DNA from: Planctomycetaceae bacterium
GTDB lineage: Bacteria > Planctomycetota > Planctomycetia > Pirellulales > Pirellulaceae
Reading direction: 5' to 3'
Assembly: GCA_002709225.1 (NCBI GenBank)
Contig: PAQH01000008.1
Coordinates: 71,946-135,945 of the forward strand
Length of the DNA stretch: 64,000 nucleotides
A program made the position numbers and the translations under genes. Under the pieces are notes generated by a model. It did no database searches. It had not been told where the DNA came from and worked only from the letters and a program-made list of their open reading frames with translations. Below, one piece after another: positions 43,912 through 53,264 of the stretch (position 1 is the first letter of the stretch; each line of letters begins with the position of its first letter).

Positions 43912-44868
43912 CTAGCGTTTCTTTTTGGCCGCGGACGCCGCTTTTTTCTTGGCGATCTTGCGAGCCGTTTTACGGACGAATAGATATTTCGGATTGCGAT
44001 GATTGAAATCCGCGTCCGTGAGTCCCACATTGAGCTTGAGATCCAGATACGTGTATTCCTCAATCACCGGCCCCACTTTTGATCTGGATGAGGTCGGCCA
44101 TTGGTAAGAAGCGTAACGGACAGGAAGCTGGGTTTCCCGATCCATGAATATTCGCGCCAAATAGAAATCGTGATTCTTGTCTCGTTCGGGGTGTCGAATT
44201 TGAATCACATCACATTCACGCTTATTGATCTTTGCAACCGTATTCTTCACCTCACAAGGACCGCGTTGTCGGTCTCGGTTGCCGCGTTCCAACAACTTGA
44301 TCAACAAGTTTTCCATACCCGCATGCGTGATCCCGTAGCGTTGTCCACGCATCGCAATTGGTCCATCGGGATCGAGCCAAACCGACCCAACCGTTTTGTA
44401 CACCAATGTGTTGGGGGCCTCGTGAGCAACGAGTTTCCCACCATTTCTTCCCTCGACAAAAATCACTTCTCTACCGGCAGCCTCTTTTGGCTTGAGCGAG
44501 TAAAGATAAATACTGAAGGGGACAACAATCCGTCCGTTTTCAACTCGGCGCGAACGCACCTTGGCAAACATGTATTCGCGTTCCGCGGGTTTGCCGTCAG
44601 TTTGTTCGCGTTTCACCATCACACAGGTGTAATCTCGCACATGTTCGCGGAAATAGGCCAAGCGGCTCGCAGCCATCTCGAGGGCCGGGTCCAACGGATG
44701 TGCTGGAACCTGGTTCTTGCCGCTACCCAATTTGGCCTTCGACACCCGCAACACTGGTTCCCGCAACTTTTTCTCCGGTGGATCAGCAAATCCGATTGCA
44801 GGTGCAACAAACAATCCGGCTGTAATCGCGCTGGACAAAAACTCGCGTCGACGAGGCTCAACTCTCAT
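43912..44868 (-). CDS. DUF1571 exported protein
   Basis: Protein of 318 residues with a twin-arginine type signal (RRREFLSSAITAGLFVAP, residues 6-23). The mature part matches the DUF1571 family: YFREHVRDYTCVMVKRE near residue 80, FSIYLYSLKPKEAAGREVIF and ITHAGMENLLIKLLERG, with an LYARIFMD-like DFYLARIFMDRETQLPVRYASYQWP segment (in part). The final 25 residues are a Lys/Ala-rich basic tail. DUF1571 proteins resemble lipoprotein-carrier beta-cone folds and are exported, with unknown substrate. ATG 44868 has GGGAG about 8 nt upstream. Confidence 0.88.
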   Translation of the reverse strand: MRVEPRRREFLSSAITAGLFVAPAIGFADPPEKKLREPVLRVSKAKLGSGKNQVPAHPLDPALEMAASRLAYFREHVRDYTCVMVKREQTDGKPAEREYMFAKVRSRRVENGRIVVPFSIYLYSLKPKEAAGREVIFVEGRNGGKLVAHEAPNTLVYKTVGSVWLDPDGPIAMRGQRYGITHAGMENLLIKLLERGNRDRQRGPCEVKNTVAKINKRECDVIQIRHPERDKNHDFYLARIFMDRETQLPVRYASYQWPTSSRSKVGPVIEEYTYLDLKLNVGLTDADFNHRNPKYLFVRKTARKIAKKKAASAAKKKR

Positions 44869-45129
44869 CTGCCGTTCTCCCTGCATCAATCCACCTTCGC
44901 TTCAACATGCCGCATTACTGATCAAACACCTGCCGATTGAGGGTTCACTCAGACATGATTAAGAGCAACAATAACCACCAGTCCTGGTTTGTATCGCCCA
45001 GCCCGAGAGGAAAGAATCACTATCCTCTGAAAGGTAACCCCGATTGCTTCAAACTAGGAAACACAGTCCAAACGACCGGCAATATTTGCGTAGCCTACTC
45101 ATTTTGTTATTACCTGAGGAGTCCATCTA

Positions 45130-45828
45130 TTGCAGAATCCAGAACTAATTCTTGAAACAGTCGTCTCTGATATGTTCGCAGAAAATGCCTATCTTGCTCA
45201 ACTGTCCGGGCGTGATGACTGCCTGGTCATCGATCCCGGATTTGATGTCCACCGCATCGTTGAACGTTTAAGCGAACGCAAATTAACTCCCGCAGCGATC
45301 CTCAATACGCATGGTCATGCAGACCATATCGCGGGAAACGCGGGACTCAAACAGATTTGGCCAAATTGCCCTCTCATCATCGGCGCTAAAGATGCAGACA
45401 AACTGACCGACGCCAGCTTGAATCTCTCACAAGAATATGGATTTCCAATGACCAGCCCACCTGCGGATCACGTGGTGGACGACGGAGAAACCTATGTGGC
45501 AGCCGGATTCGAATTAGAGGTTCTCGAAGCGCCGGGGCATTCGCCTGGACACATTGTCTTTCTCTGGAAATCATCCCCTTACGTAGTTTTCGGGGGTGAC
45601 GTTCTGTTTCAAGGTAGCATTGGTCGAACCGATTTTGCCGACGGCAATTTCGAAGCATTGAGAACTGCGATACAAACCCGGTTGTTTCGGCTTCCCGGTG
45701 ACAGCATTGTGTTGCCCGGTCATGGAGATCCAACCACCGTTGAAGCTGAAAAGCAGTATAACCCGTTCGTTGGTGCCCCAGCAGGCTACCGCGACGAAAG
45801 GGCGCCAGAAAAACCTCCGAGCTCGTAA
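45130..45828 (+). CDS. MBL-fold hydrolase (glyoxalase II-like)
   Basis: Metallo-beta-lactamase fold hydrolase of 232 residues. The metal motif is THGHADHIAG (H-x-H-x-D-H) near residue 60, followed by APGHSPGHIVF and the later VVFGGDVLFQGSIGR and VLPGHGDPT, giving the full binuclear set. FQGSIGRTDF and the GHG end are typical of the small hydroxyacylglutathione hydrolase-like group that includes sulfur dioxygenase relatives. The start is TTG 45130 with GAGGAG about 8 nt upstream; no ATG is available nearby. Probably a cytoplasmic thioester or related hydrolase. Confidence 0.92.
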   Translation: MQNPELILETVVSDMFAENAYLAQLSGRDDCLVIDPGFDVHRIVERLSERKLTPAAILNTHGHADHIAGNAGLKQIWPNCPLIIGAKDADKLTDASLNLSQEYGFPMTSPPADHVVDDGETYVAAGFELEVLEAPGHSPGHIVFLWKSSPYVVFGGDVLFQGSIGRTDFADGNFEALRTAIQTRLFRLPGDSIVLPGHGDPTTVEAEKQYNPFVGAPAGYRDERAPEKPPSS

Positions 45829-46093
45829 CCTTCCGGCAGATAGCCTCCGCCAACCGCACTGCAAAACCACACAATCGCTGAAGTCGTTTTACGCCACGAA
45901 AATACTGCACTCAGGAAATCCAGCCATCATTTCCAGGCACTGTGTCTGCGAATGTCCAACCGAGTCGCCGGGTTCACTTGTCCTGTATCCAGGGATCATC
46001 CGTCAGGTTACATCACAAAACCAGGTGTTTCCCTGACGTGACAAGCAGGCAACCTGGTCCCTCTCCGGTCCGTTGTTTGCCAAGAATCGCGAC

Positions 46094-47068
46094 ATGTCCA
46101 AACACGATCAGCGTCTCTGCCAGCCGACTGCCACTTGGGAGCTACTTCGACTACGGGCGCAGCTATTGAAAGTGTTGCGTAGCTTCTTCGACAAACGCGG
46201 CTTTCTGGAAGTTGAAACACCGCTACTCTCCGCCGACACCGTGGTCGACCGCTACATCGATCCAATAATGGTCGAACTACCGGATCCCGGTCAACAGACC
46301 AGATGGCTGCAAACCTCGCCTGAATTTGGCATGAAACGACTACTCTCGGCCGGGGCTCCCGCAATCTATCAAGTTGCCAAAGCGTTCCGCGCCGGCGAAC
46401 GCGGTCCGCTCCACAACCCTGAGTTCACGATTGTGGAATGGTATCGGAAAGAGGATACGCCACATCAGGCCATGCAAACTTTGTCCGATCTGATCGAAGT
46501 CACGCTCGGCCAAGAGATTACTGAACGAATCAGTTACCGAGACGCCTTTCTTAGAAATGTGGGCCTGGATCCACACACTGCGACATTGGCACAGTTACAC
46601 CAGGTGGCCAAGGAGCGCGAATTGGAAATTCCTGAATCTCTGGGTGAAGATCATGATGAATGGTTGAACTTACTGTTGGCCGAATTGGTGGCACCAGAGC
46701 TTGGAAAAACCCGCCCCACAATTCTGTTTGACTACCCAGCTGGGCAATCCGCCTTAGCGAGGTTGCGCTCTGATGACCCACCAGTCGCGGTGCGATTTGA
46801 GCTCTATCTCAATGGAATCGAACTCGCCAATGGCTACCATGAGCTATGTGATCCGGTCGAATTACGAGAGCGAATCCGCGCAACCAATCTACTTCGTCAG
46901 GCAGATGGCAACCGCTTGCTCCCGGAAGAAAGTCTGCTCTTGCAAGCGATGGAACACGGCCTCCCCGATAGCTGTGGCGTCGCCCTCGGATTCGACCGCC
47001 TCGTCATGCTGGCGAGTAAATCCACCAGCATTGATGAGGTATTGGCCTTTCCGTTTGAACGCGCGTAA
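46094..47068 (+). CDS. epmA: Elongation factor P--beta-lysine ligase EpmA
   Basis: Class II aminoacyl-tRNA-synthetase-like protein (PoxA/GenX) of 324 residues, lacking the anticodon-binding domain of LysRS. Motif 1 is in FFDKRGFLEVETPLLS, motif 2 in FRAGERGPLHNPEFTIVEWYR (in part) and motif 3 in GVALGFDRLVMLASK, all of the LysRS type; ELANGYHEL is the lysine-binding region of EpmA. The enzyme attaches (R)-beta-lysine to a conserved lysine of EF-P. EpmB, the lysine 2,3-aminomutase, and efp are not in the window. ATG 46094 is used; an in-frame GTG/TTG region precedes it. Confidence 0.94.
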   Translation: MSKHDQRLCQPTATWELLRLRAQLLKVLRSFFDKRGFLEVETPLLSADTVVDRYIDPIMVELPDPGQQTRWLQTSPEFGMKRLLSAGAPAIYQVAKAFRAGERGPLHNPEFTIVEWYRKEDTPHQAMQTLSDLIEVTLGQEITERISYRDAFLRNVGLDPHTATLAQLHQVAKERELEIPESLGEDHDEWLNLLLAELVAPELGKTRPTILFDYPAGQSALARLRSDDPPVAVRFELYLNGIELANGYHELCDPVELRERIRATNLLRQADGNRLLPEESLLLQAMEHGLPDSCGVALGFDRLVMLASKSTSIDEVLAFPFERA

Positions 47069-47091
47069 AACGCTCGACAGGAGGAACTCCG

Positions 47092-47169
47092 TTGTACGAT
47101 TTGCTGTCTCACACGCCGCGTGGGTCGCAACAGTCCCCGCGACTAGGCGGCTTGCAGTTTGGCCGGTAG
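47092..47169 (+). CDS. Possible 25-residue small ORF behind a strong ribosome binding site
   Basis: Directly after epmA an ideal AGGAGG (47079-47084) precedes TTG 47092 by 7 nt and a short frame of 25 codons ending at TAG 47167-47169. The peptide begins MYDLLSHTPRG. It could be a leader or small protein; no homologue is known to me. The strength of the ribosome binding site, 11 nt after the epmA stop, is the only evidence. Confidence 0.25.
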   Translation: MYDLLSHTPRGSQQSPRLGGLQFGR

Positions 47170-47277
47170 AAGTTACAACCCAGTGGGTGTCAGGTTAGCC
47201 TTACTACCCATCCGCTCTTAACCAATACACCCTCGCCATTTGTTGTTGACTAGAACTCATCTCAAAGAAATCGTGGT

Positions 47278-48531
47278 ATGGAACGGCCTCTTGGTATACG
47301 ACCTCCAGAACCTCTAGGACTCGCCCCTAGCTTTGGCTTTGGTGACCGCTTGGGGCTGGCAACTCCTGGTCATCTGGCCGCCTGGAAATCTAGTGGACAT
47401 GGGATCCAGCCTATCTTTGCCCAACAGTCGATTCGTGAAATGCAGCGTACGGCGCGATCTCCCGAGATGGTTATGGGTGATGTGCAAAATGTCCTGAAAG
47501 AAGAGCAGTTCTCAGGCCGCTGGAGTGCCGACGCTGACCACCTCAAGACAACGGACGACGTCAAGACAACCGCAGCAGCCGGATTTGTATTCTTCACAAT
47601 CGACCCTTCGGACTACGTAGATCCACTCGCAAACAGCTACAATGAAACTGACCTGGACTCCAAGCTGCACAACCAGCATCACGAATTGAACTGGGTCAAA
47701 CAGTACCAGGGACGGCAGATCACCGTTGCAGATGGAGTGACAATCGAATTCGATCAACTCACCGTCCGGCGGGCGCTAATCAAGTATGGCCCAGCCGTCG
47801 CGCACACAATCGCCATGTCGCGCGAAATAGCATCGACAATGGAAGCCTTGGGCAAAGATTTCGAAATCGAACTCAGTGTTGATGAAACACCGCATCCTAC
47901 AACGGCCGCAGAGCATTTCATCATCGCAGAACAATGCCTCCAAGCGGGGGTCAAACTAGTTAGCCTCGCCCCTCGCTACGTTGGTGAATTCGAAAAAGGC
48001 ATCGACTTCAAGGGCGATCGGACCGCGTTTGCCCACAGTTTGCGAGAACACGCGACAATCGCGCAGCGATTGGGTCCCTATAAACTCAGTCTACATTCTG
48101 GTTCCGACAAACTTTCAATCTATGAAGACTTTGCGCGTATTACACAAGGTCTGTTCCATGTCAAAACGGCGGGCACAAGTTACCTGGAAGCCCTCCGGGT
48201 AACCGCACGACACGATGCTCGACTCTTCCGCGATATGGTCCAGTTCTCCCGAACGCGGTTCGCTACTGATCGGGCTACTTACCACATTTCCGCGCAACTG
48301 GCAGCGGCCCCCGATCCTAACGACCTATCAGACCACCACGCCCTGGAAACAGCATACTTGGACCGTAATGACGGCCGTCAAATCCTCCACGTTAGTTTTG
48401 GTTCCGTATTAAACCATCCCGAGCTGGGCCCCGCTCTACACGAGCATCTGCGAGCGCATCCTGACACCCATTGCGAAATCCTCTCCGAGCACTTTCAAAA
48501 ACACCTTGAGGCACTCGCGGCCGGTTGTTGA
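47278..48531 (+). CDS. uxaE: Tagaturonate epimerase family protein
   Basis: Protein of 417 residues matching the tagaturonate epimerase (UxaE) family, which interconverts D-tagaturonate and D-fructuronate at C-4 with a divalent metal. Visible family text includes GIRPPEPLGLAPSFGFGDRLGLATPGHLAA near the N terminus (in part), ARSPEMVMGDVQNVLKEEQF, DVKTTAAAGFVFFTIDPSDYVD (in part), FEIELSVDETPHPTTAAEHF and YKLSLHSGSDKLSIYE, which hold the acidic and His ligands. The usual downstream route is mannonate and 2-keto-3-deoxygluconate. The next gene is a zinc alcohol dehydrogenase starting 77 nt later, a sensible partner. ATG 47278 has only a weak ribosome binding site. Confidence 0.88.
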   Translation: MERPLGIRPPEPLGLAPSFGFGDRLGLATPGHLAAWKSSGHGIQPIFAQQSIREMQRTARSPEMVMGDVQNVLKEEQFSGRWSADADHLKTTDDVKTTAAAGFVFFTIDPSDYVDPLANSYNETDLDSKLHNQHHELNWVKQYQGRQITVADGVTIEFDQLTVRRALIKYGPAVAHTIAMSREIASTMEALGKDFEIELSVDETPHPTTAAEHFIIAEQCLQAGVKLVSLAPRYVGEFEKGIDFKGDRTAFAHSLREHATIAQRLGPYKLSLHSGSDKLSIYEDFARITQGLFHVKTAGTSYLEALRVTARHDARLFRDMVQFSRTRFATDRATYHISAQLAAAPDPNDLSDHHALETAYLDRNDGRQILHVSFGSVLNHPELGPALHEHLRAHPDTHCEILSEHFQKHLEALAAGC

Positions 48532-48608
48532 TTTCACGTTCTCTACTGGTGGCAGGTTCTCTCTCGCGACCAGTTGTCCGTATCTCATTCGCCACGGATA
48601 GCATCACA

Positions 48609-49601
48609 ATGCGACAAATCGTGCTGAATCGACCTGGAGAATTCCTCTCTCGAGACATCGCAGTACCGCAACCGGGCGAAAATCAGGCCATTGTTCGGGT
48701 CCATCGAATCGGGGTCTGTGGAACCGATCTGCACGCCTTCGCCGGACGACAACCCTACTTCGAATATCCACGTGTACTGGGTCACGAGCTCGGGGTCGAA
48801 ATCGTCGCAATTCCCGAGAACCAACAAGGGCTGGTCGCGGGAGATCACTGTGCATTGGAACCGTACCTGTCATGCGGTTCCTGCACGGCTTGTCGGCAAG
48901 GAAAAACGAACTGCTGTACCGACCTTCAAGTGCTGGGAGTGCACGCCGATGGAGGCATGCAACCCTACATCACAGCGCCTGTGCATCTGTTACACAAGTC
49001 AACGAAGTTGTCGCTCGACCAACTAGCGCTGGTGGAAACGCTAGGTATCGGGTTCCATGCGGTGGAACGGGCTGCGTTTCAAGAGGAGGAGTCCGTCCTG
49101 GTGATTGGCGCGGGACCGATCGGGCTGTCCGTAATCCAGTTTGCGCGCGCGGCCGGCGCCCACGTTCGCGTACTCGACGTGAGTCCGCAACGCCGGCAAT
49201 TTGTTGCAGATCTTGGTATCGAGGTTCTCAGCGAGCCGGATGACGAGCTCGCCGATATCGTGTTCGATGCCACAGGTAACAAATTGAGTATGGAGGCGAG
49301 TCTCGAGCGTGTTGCGCCGGGAGGACGCCTCGTCTTTGTCGGATTGATCCTCGACAAAGTCGCCATTGACGACCCACTCTTCCACCGCCGGGAGGTCACT
49401 TTACTGGCCAGTCGAAATAGCGCCAACGCGTTTCCACGCATCGTTCAGATGATCGAAGAGGGGAGTATCGATACGGCGCCCTGGATCACGCACCGTCTTG
49501 AGTTAGCAGCCGTCCCGGACGAATTTCCCGCGCTCCCCCAGCAGGAAGGATTAATCAAAGCCGTCATCGAGGTCGATTCTGACGATGGGTCAACTGGCTG
49601 A
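48609..49601 (+). CDS. Zinc-dependent alcohol dehydrogenase (sugar-alcohol/galactonate type)
   Basis: Medium-chain dehydrogenase of 330 residues. Catalytic zinc ligands are Cys 37 in VCGTDLHAF and His 59-Glu 60 in LGHELGVEIV; the structural zinc set is Cys 89, 92, 95 and 103 in CGSCTACRQGKTNCC. The NAD motif is VIGAGPIGLSV near residue 165. Among relatives are L-galactonate 5-dehydrogenase, galactitol and threonine dehydrogenases. Because it follows the tagaturonate epimerase gene, an enzyme making D-tagaturonate from L-galactonate fits, but this is inference from position. ATG 48609 is preferred; the frame is open 28 codons further 5'. Confidence 0.9.
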   Translation: MRQIVLNRPGEFLSRDIAVPQPGENQAIVRVHRIGVCGTDLHAFAGRQPYFEYPRVLGHELGVEIVAIPENQQGLVAGDHCALEPYLSCGSCTACRQGKTNCCTDLQVLGVHADGGMQPYITAPVHLLHKSTKLSLDQLALVETLGIGFHAVERAAFQEEESVLVIGAGPIGLSVIQFARAAGAHVRVLDVSPQRRQFVADLGIEVLSEPDDELADIVFDATGNKLSMEASLERVAPGGRLVFVGLILDKVAIDDPLFHRREVTLLASRNSANAFPRIVQMIEEGSIDTAPWITHRLELAAVPDEFPALPQQEGLIKAVIEVDSDDGSTG

Positions 49602-49826
49602 ATCAGGTCACAGTAACGCGGCAGATCACCGTGTGCCAGATATGCCACCCGCTGGAAATCTGACACCCCGGCAGCGCGCAGCGCAAGACGACCCGACCTT
49701 GCCACTCGCTTGGCAACAAGGGGAACTAACATTACTTCGCTCGGTATCCGGGCTGCATTCACTTACTCGCACGGAATTCGCTACCACAACCGGGCACTTC
49801 TTGGTCAGAGGCTTTGACCGGCCCGC

Positions 49827-51287
49827 TTAAACCAATAGATCTTGGACCACTCGCCCACCAACGTCCGTCAGGCGAAAAGCACGCCCTTGGAAACGATAGG
49901 TCAAGTGATGATGGTCGATGCCGAGGAGATGCAACATCGTGGCATGCAAGTCATTGACGTGTACAACCCTGTCTACTGAGTGATACCCCAGATCATCCGT
50001 TGCACCGTAGGTCTGGCCCCCTCGAATTCCACCACCGGCCATCCAGACAGAAAACGCACGCATATGATGGTCACGGCCGGGGCCGCCTTTATTTGTTTGC
50101 GCCATCGGGGTACGACCGAATTCGCCGCCCCAAACTACTAGCGTTTCATCCAACATACCGCGCTGCTTCAAGTCCGTAATCAATGCTGCAGAGGCCTGAT
50201 CGCAATGACCGGCGCAAACCTTCATAAAGCGAACCAGGTCATTGTGGTGGTCCCAACCTCGATGATACAGTTGGATAAACCGAACACCACGTTCTGCCAA
50301 ACGCCGCGCCATCAGGCAATTAGCCGCAAATGAGCCATCTGGATCCTGGGTGCCATACAGATCAAGGGTCGCTTTCGACTCATCTGAAAAGTCACGCAAC
50401 TGCGGAACACTCGTCTGCATCCGAAACGCCAGTTCGTACTGATTAATGCGGGTGATCGCCTCAGAATCATCCTGGCGTGTCCCGCCCAGTGCATTCAAGG
50501 CCTGAATCGCATCAACGACATCACGTTGGCGATCTCGGTTCACTCCGGCGGGATTTCCCAGGTAGTGCACAGGGTCCCCAAATGTCTGGAAAGGTACACC
50601 TTGAAACCGGCCGGGAAGAAAACCGCTGTGCCATTGTCGGGAGGAGAGTGGCTGTGGATTGCGCCCTCCACGGGAAGTGAGCACGACGAACCCGGGCAGA
50701 TCACGGCTCTCACTTCCCAGCCCATAGGTCACCCAGGAACCCATACTCGGGCGGCCTGAAATCGTGGAGCCTGTATTCATATAGGTGTGCGCCGGATCGT
50801 GATTGATTGCTTCCGTGACCATTGATCGGACGATACAAATCTCATCGGCAATCGTGCGTGTCTTCGGCAGGACTTCGCTAATCAGCTGTCCCGATACCCC
50901 GGACCGTAGAAAGCGAAACTGTGGTGCCAGACAGCGCAGTGCCTGCCCCTGCAACTGCGCAATCGGTTGTTCGGCAGTCACGGAACGCGGCATCGGCTGG
51001 CCGTGCAGGGCAGCCAAATCGGGCTTGGAATCAAAGGTCTCCAGGTGTGATGGCCCCCCCGCCATACAGAGAAAGATCACACGCTTCGCACGAGCCACGT
51101 GATGGCGAGGATCGATCACGCCCGACCATTTCCCCGCCTGTTTGGCACTGGAACGATTTGCGGTGGCAGCCCAGGAGGTGTCATCCCGCACCAAAGACGC
51201 CAGCGCTGCACTACCAACGCCGAGGGTCGATCGTCTGAGAAAAGCGCGGCGAAACAACGAAGCGGCTTTCTCTGGACACCTGCTCAT
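49827..51287 (-). CDS. DUF1501 exported sulfatase-like protein, orphan copy
   Basis: Second DUF1501 protein in the window, 486 residues. A signal with an RR-like pattern (FRRAFLRRSTLGVGSAALAS, residues 12-31) suggests twin-arginine export. The family motifs VIFLCMAGGPSHLETFD, YHRGWDHHND and VVWGGEFGRTP followed by GRDHH are intact, as in the copy at 2823-4265. Its usual DUF1549 partner is not adjacent; upstream on the same strand is a phytanoyl-CoA dioxygenase-family gene. ATG 51287 or GTG 51296 starts it. Substrate unknown. Confidence 0.92.
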   Translation of the reverse strand: MSRCPEKAASLFRRAFLRRSTLGVGSAALASLVRDDTSWAATANRSSAKQAGKWSGVIDPRHHVARAKRVIFLCMAGGPSHLETFDSKPDLAALHGQPMPRSVTAEQPIAQLQGQALRCLAPQFRFLRSGVSGQLISEVLPKTRTIADEICIVRSMVTEAINHDPAHTYMNTGSTISGRPSMGSWVTYGLGSESRDLPGFVVLTSRGGRNPQPLSSRQWHSGFLPGRFQGVPFQTFGDPVHYLGNPAGVNRDRQRDVVDAIQALNALGGTRQDDSEAITRINQYELAFRMQTSVPQLRDFSDESKATLDLYGTQDPDGSFAANCLMARRLAERGVRFIQLYHRGWDHHNDLVRFMKVCAGHCDQASAALITDLKQRGMLDETLVVWGGEFGRTPMAQTNKGGPGRDHHMRAFSVWMAGGGIRGGQTYGATDDLGYHSVDRVVHVNDLHATMLHLLGIDHHHLTYRFQGRAFRLTDVGGRVVQDLLV

Positions 51288-51547
51288 AACACTCACAGCT
51301 CCGACAGGAAAACACTAGCATTCTCTCCGCACCACTCTCTACATACGAGCATACCCGGTCCGTACCGCATCGGAAACCGACAAACCTCTCCAGCCCCCAC
51401 CGGAAAGCCGACCTGGACCACCAGACGATTGGTCGCCAAACAGGCGCATCTTCAAGCGGACGCGGCGGCTCGCTTGCCGGATCGTCCGCTGGTGTCACTT
51501 TCGAAAGCTTCCCACAAGCACAGGCAAACGATCGGACACATGATGAC

Positions 51548-52327
51548 CTACTTCAGGAAACCGCTGCGTACTGCTACGTCCGCACTAAGCTCATCGTTGA
51601 GGACATCATCCAGAGCCAGTAGCTGCCGCATTGGTAACGTGAGCGTGGCTTGGGTTTCTGCAGAAATTAATCCTCCTTGATACTGCTGCTGCGGCTTGTC
51701 CCTGCGACAAAAGAATCCGTGCACCGCGCGGCGCGGGTACGCCGTCTGATTTTCGATACCACCGTGCCATAGGTGAGCATTCATGACAATCACGGTTCCT
51801 GCCGATCCCGTCAACAAGACCTCCTGGGGATGCGGCGCGGACAGGTCTGGCAATATCTCTTGCGGCAATTGACCTGACCGATGTGTTCCAGGTACAGCGC
51901 GGATGGGCCCATTCAGCTCAGTAAAGTCATCCAACATCCAGACGGTGTTGCAAACCCAAAAGCCTGCCTCATCGGGAACCGCGTTCATATCACAGTGCAA
52001 AGGTTGTCGCCTGTTCCCATGCGGATTGGCGGACCGGGCATTCATACTGCTCAATTTGAATTGTCGTCCCAAAACACATGAAACCAGATCAAGTATTCTT
52101 GGTTCCAGCAAGAGTTCGCGAAAAACTGTCCCTTTTTCGATCAAGTTAGCTAATCGACAGCACCCGGGTTCCTGCTTGAATTCACTCCCTGCCAGATCCC
52201 CTTCAACGGTCAACAATGCGTCCACGCGCTCACGCAAACGATCCAATAAATCCGGGGTCATGAAATCGGGCAAAACCAGAAAGCCCGCTTCATCGAGTTT
52301 ACGTTGCTGGATCGGACTAAAGCCCAT
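51548..52327 (-). CDS. Phytanoyl-CoA dioxygenase family protein
   Basis: Fe(II)/2-oxoglutarate-dependent oxygenase of 259 residues. The iron ligands are the H-x-D pair in QPLHCDMNAV (near residue 112) and the distal His in NAHLWHGGIENQT, with the Arg of the 2-oxoglutarate site in YPRRAVHGFFCRRD. The double-stranded beta-helix core fits PhyH. Family members hydroxylate phytanoyl-CoA, ectoine and many other small molecules; no substrate can be named. ATG 52327 is 8 nt after the creatininase-family stop, so the two are cotranscribed. Confidence 0.9.
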   Translation of the reverse strand: MGFSPIQQRKLDEAGFLVLPDFMTPDLLDRLRERVDALLTVEGDLAGSEFKQEPGCCRLANLIEKGTVFRELLLEPRILDLVSCVLGRQFKLSSMNARSANPHGNRRQPLHCDMNAVPDEAGFWVCNTVWMLDDFTELNGPIRAVPGTHRSGQLPQEILPDLSAPHPQEVLLTGSAGTVIVMNAHLWHGGIENQTAYPRRAVHGFFCRRDKPQQQYQGGLISAETQATLTLPMRQLLALDDVLNDELSADVAVRSGFLK

Positions 52328-52335
52328 GCCGATTT

Positions 52336-53157
52336 CTACCAACGAATTTGAGACTGGACCGGTTGGCGATGCATGTCGGAACGCTCTTCCAGAGGCCATT
52401 CGCGCAATTCATCAACTAACTGGACCAGGCCCTGTACAGCTGCCTCAAAAATGCGACGTCCCTTTTCCTCTGTGGCCTTAGTTGGATCACCATGAATGCC
52501 GGTCCGGGTCCAACGCCCCCAGATGTCGTTAAACCGCACCGGAAACTCACCCGTACTATCACTACTAACAAACGTACCGCGGCGGTCATTGTCGGCGACG
52601 GCCTGTTCCATGTGAACACGATCACCAGCGAGGTGCAGATAGAGCGACGTTTCGAATTCGTCTGCGTGGGCAATAATTTCGGATTCCCGTACCTTCTCAA
52701 ACTCTTCGAGAAGAAACTGAAAGTACCCCGTCGCAAAGCAGAGCGACTCCGTAGCCAACACCGTTTTTCGAGCAATCAAATCAATCAGCGGTTGATTGGA
52801 ACCATGCCCGTTGACGAGCAATATTTTTTCGAACCCGTGATACGCCACACTTTTGGTGATATTCAAGCAAAACGCAATGAATGTCTCTGGCTCGATGTGA
52901 ATCGTCCCCGGAAAATCCATGTGGTGTAAATTCAGCCCATAGGAAATGGGCGGCAACACCAAAACTTTATCCGGAATCCGGCGACCCACTTCCAGGCAGA
53001 CGGACTCACAGAGAAAGACGTCGACGTCCAAGGGCAGGTGGGGGCCGTGTTGTTCTGTGGATCCCGTCGGCAAGATCACCAATTTTTGCGACGCAATGGC
53101 GTCGTTCATCTCAGGCCAGGTCAACCGGTTGTAGCGGTACTCTGCAGCAGCACTCAT
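52336..53157 (-). CDS. Creatininase family amidohydrolase
   Basis: Creatininase-like metal-dependent hydrolase of 273 residues. Metal-binding residues appear in LPTGSTEQHGPHLPLDVD (Glu, His, Asp near residue 33) and LLVNGHGSNQP (near residue 120). The family includes creatinine amidohydrolase and enzymes opening other lactam or formamide rings (for example in riboflavin/F420 and mycofactocin pathways). AAGGG lies 4 nt before ATG 53157. It begins a minus-strand run with the phytanoyl-CoA dioxygenase-family gene following at 8 nt and the DUF1501 gene further down. Confidence 0.9.
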   Translation of the reverse strand: MSAAAEYRYNRLTWPEMNDAIASQKLVILPTGSTEQHGPHLPLDVDVFLCESVCLEVGRRIPDKVLVLPPISYGLNLHHMDFPGTIHIEPETFIAFCLNITKSVAYHGFEKILLVNGHGSNQPLIDLIARKTVLATESLCFATGYFQFLLEEFEKVRESEIIAHADEFETSLYLHLAGDRVHMEQAVADNDRRGTFVSSDSTGEFPVRFNDIWGRWTRTGIHGDPTKATEEKGRRIFEAAVQGLVQLVDELREWPLEERSDMHRQPVQSQIRW

Positions 53158-53264
53158 GGAACCCTTTCCAGGAGTACCTCGGTGAAGCGGGCGCACACGT
53201 ATCTGGCTGCCACACCGGGCCCTCCACAGTTGAAGTCAGACAGCAAGCCCTGGCAAACCATCCA

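Noticed and set aside
49585..49830. 81-codon plus-strand frame between the alcohol dehydrogenase and DUF1501 genes
   Set aside because: Overlaps the end of the dehydrogenase gene, lacks a ribosome binding site and matches nothing I know.
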